DNA of 7,063 bases, from assembly GCA_016927095.1 (NCBI GenBank), contig JAFGNI010000503.1, positions 1 to 7,063 of the forward strand. The letters are read 5' to 3'. The translations under genes were made by a program, and so were the position numbers. This document shows, in pieces, positions 5,883 through 7,063 of the stretch. Position 1 is the stretch's first letter. The number at the start of each line of letters is the position of its first letter. The stretch comes from Anaerolineae bacterium (GTDB taxonomy: Bacteria > Chloroflexota > Anaerolineae > B4-G1 > SLSP01). The notes beneath the pieces were generated by a model, which did no database searches, was not told the origin of the DNA, and saw only the letters and a list, made by a program, of their open reading frames with translations.

Positions 5883-6018
5883 TCGAAGGCAAGTCACCCG
5901 CACTTGCGGCGCTCACCCACCAGCAGCGCCCAAGGCCCGCAGAAGGCCCTTGGGCGCTTCAAGGCAAGTCACCCGCGCTTGCCGAGGCCACCCAACCGCA
6001 GGTGCCAAGCAGGATGAC
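5871..6018. repeat. Imperfect tandem duplication of a roughly 75-bp unit, with hairpins
   Basis: Copy A (5871-5944) and copy B (5945-6018) align along their length. The best-conserved part is aaggcaagtcacccgc, identical at 5886-5901 and 5961-5976. Each copy begins with ggcc(c)ttgggcgc. In copy A gcaagt (5889-5894) pairs with acttgc (5902-5907). In copy B the same stem keeps a U·G pair in place of U-A (5969 with 5977) if transcribed on the plus strand. Other stems are ggcgct/agcgcc (5908-5913 with 5925-5930) and gcgcccaagg/ccttgggcgc (5926-5935 with 5948-5957). The unit is non-coding as far as I can see. Confidence 0.75.
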
Positions 6019-6036
6019 GGCGCACTGCTCGCCGTC
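6016..6036. repeat. 7-bp perfect hairpin
   Basis: gacggcg (6016-6022) pairs with cgccgtc (6030-6036) around a 7-base loop. It lies between the repeat cluster and the leuS terminator. No T run follows on either side. Function unknown; it may be part of the structured block upstream. Confidence 0.55.
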
Positions 6037-6052
6037 GCACGCGGGGGTGCCG

Positions 6053-6088
6053 GGATAAGAAATGCCGCCGCCCGAAGGCAGCGGCATT
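6053..6088 (-). terminator. Rho-independent terminator of leuS
   Basis: aatgccgc (6061-6068) pairs with gcggcatt (6081-6088). After one mismatch, gcc/ggc continues the stem to a 4-base loop that reads UUCG on the minus strand, closed by C-G: the extra-stable cUUCGg tetraloop. On the minus strand the hairpin is followed by TCTTATCC. It starts 33 bases after the leuS stop at 6122, in the right orientation. The T tract is interrupted, so efficiency may be moderate. Confidence 0.8.
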
Positions 6089-6121
6089 GGCCGAGTCTTG
6101 CTGGTGCGCGTGGTCTTGGGG

Positions 6122-7063
6122 CTATTTCACCACGATGCTGACAATCTGCCCGCGGGGGATAATGACCTTGATGATCTGCTTCCCCTCCAGGTAGCGCTGG
6201 ACATTCTCGTCCGCCAACGCCGCCTCGCGGATTGCTTCCTCGCCGGCATCCGCCGCGACCGTCACACGCCCCCGCACCTTGCCGTTGACTTGCACGGGGA
6301 TCTCCACGGTCTCCTCAACCAACATCGCCGCATCCCACGTGGGCCATGATTGCTGGTGGATGCTGTAGGGCTTGCCCAACTTCACCCAGAGCTCCTCCGC
6401 CATGTGGGGTGTGGCGGGCGCCATCAGCAACAACAGCGACGTCACCGCCTCGTCCCAGAGCTCGCTGCCCCAGTAGGCCGGCTTCGCCTTGCCCAGCGCG
6501 TTGGTCAGCTCCATCAGGCGCGCAATCGAGGTGTTGAAGCTAAACGCCTCCATGTCCTCGGTGACGCTCTTGATCGCGTAGTGCACCGCGCGTTGCAGGT
6601 CCCGCGCATCCTGGTCGCCGGGCGTCGCCGGGTCCTGCGGCGGCTCGAGCACCAAGTTCCAGACACGATGGAGCCAGCGGATCACACCCTCGATGCCCTG
6701 GCTGTCCCAGGGACCGCCCTGCTCCCAGCGCCACCCGAACATCAGGTAGGCGCGCACGGTGTCGGCACCGTACTCCGCCACCAGGTCGTCGGGCGCTACG
6801 ACGTTCTTCTTGCTCTTGGACATCTTCTCGACGTCCAGATGGTAGAGGATGTCGGCGACGGTGCCGCCGCCCTCCTTGCCGGGGATCTCGACGGGCATCT
6901 CCTCGTCGATCAGGACGACGGTCACGGCACCATCCTCGGAGGTCTTGACCTTCAGGCTCACCTCATCGCGGTCCATCACCTCGCCGCAGATCAGGGCATC
7001 GGCGCGGGCCATCGCGGGCCAAGCCGCGGGATTCTCAAAGCTGAAGACCTTCACGCTCTCGGC
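6122..7063 (-). CDS. leuS: Leucyl-tRNA synthetase, C-terminal part (5' end outside window)
   Basis: LeuRS charges tRNA-Leu with leucine using ATP; it is a class I synthetase. The frame is open to the right edge, giving 313 visible residues of a protein normally about 800 or more long. The GTG at 7054 is an internal valine, not a start. The fragment begins in the late catalytic domain. KMSKSKKNVVAPDDLV starts at residue 80 of the fragment (KMSKS codons at 6826 to 6812), followed by EYGADTVRAYLMFG (97-110). The anticodon-binding helical domain comes next (about 125-245, with WNLVLE and MAPATPHMAEELW). The C-terminal domain carries VEIPVQVNGKVRGRVTV and ends IIKVIIPRGQIVSIVVK, as in bacterial LeuRS. 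Related ValRS and IleRS differ in these C-terminal motifs. A terminator follows at 6053-6088. Confidence 0.96.
   Translation of the reverse strand, partial: AESVKVFSFENPAAWPAMARADALICGEVMDRDEVSLKVKTSEDGAVTVVLIDEEMPVEIPGKEGGGTVADILYHLDVEKMSKSKKNVVAPDDLVAEYGADTVRAYLMFGWRWEQGGPWDSQGIEGVIRWLHRVWNLVLEPPQDPATPGDQDARDLQRAVHYAIKSVTEDMEAFSFNTSIARLMELTNALGKAKPAYWGSELWDEAVTSLLLLMAPATPHMAEELWVKLGKPYSIHQQSWPTWDAAMLVEETVEIPVQVNGKVRGRVTVAADAGEEAIREAALADENVQRYLEGKQIIKVIIPRGQIVSIVVK

Larger units (their letters stand above)
5713..6060. other. Gene-free, repeat-rich intergenic stretch
   Basis: No convincing gene lies between the MFS promoter and the leuS terminator. Open frames cross it on both strands (for example plus 5770 to 6141 and minus 5916 to 5686). 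Their predicted proteins are low-complexity arginine, alanine and proline text made by the DNA repeats, lack good ribosome binding sites, and overlap leuS or the MFS promoter. The stretch holds five copies of gcgcccaagg or its complement, two direct-repeat families and at least five potential hairpins, described separately. Confidence 0.7.

Noticed and set aside
5812..5982. CRISPR array
   Set aside because: Repeat units touch or are 75 bases apart with diverged copies and inverted members; there are no unique spacers of constant length and no cas genes.
5770..6141. Plus-strand open frame of 123 codons with APKGFRP repeats
   Set aside because: GTG start without a Shine-Dalgarno sequence, low-complexity translation produced by DNA repeats, and it runs over the leuS terminator and into the leuS 3' end.
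7052..7054. GTG at 7054 as the start of a 310-residue protein
   Set aside because: The frame stays open to the window edge and the protein is plainly the C-terminal part of LeuRS, so this is an internal valine.

Overview
The window is about 7 kb of GC-rich bacterial chromosome carrying ordinary housekeeping genes; nothing in it marks a phage, plasmid or insertion sequence. The organism is not identifiable with certainty. The mix of genes fits Chloroflexota (Anaerolineae-like) best: a two-helix membrane protein with a double zinc ribbon, an FAD-dependent thymidylate synthase instead of ThyA, a PAS histidine kinase of the FFHDILNT type, and extended -10 promoters of the form TGGYATAATGC. This assignment is an inference from gene style, not a search result.

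Layout. Positions 1-258 (+) are the end of a pyruvate kinase gene. It is followed by a terminator whose T tract serves the opposite strand. 324-842 (-) encodes a small membrane-anchored double zinc-ribbon protein. 843-1004 is a divergent promoter region. 1005-1700 (+) is radC. 1766/1793-2326 (+) is a dihydrofolate-reductase-fold protein of the RibD C-terminal type, with a doubtful start codon. 2327-2461 is a convergent intergenic gap holding a 15-bp perfect inverted repeat. 2462-5651 (-) is a tight three-gene operon: MFS transporter, thyX, then a PAS sensor histidine kinase, with gaps of 18 and 10 bases and one recognisable promoter upstream. 5652-6121 has no credible gene and contains a dense cluster of direct and inverted repeats, then the leuS terminator. 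6122-7063 (-) is the C-terminal third or so of leucyl-tRNA synthetase, cut by the window edge.

How the genes relate. ThyX makes dTMP from dUMP using methylene-tetrahydrofolate and reduced FAD, and regenerates tetrahydrofolate directly. Its co-transcription with a transporter and a sensor kinase is unusual but has no obvious functional explanation in the sequence. No response regulator lies in the window. The DHFR-fold protein is convergent with this operon and is not a canonical FolA. The points most worth a second look are the broken-looking GTA start behind a perfect Shine-Dalgarno sequence, the structured repeat cluster at 5812-6036, and the MFS-thyX-kinase operon. I found no clearly new multi-gene system.
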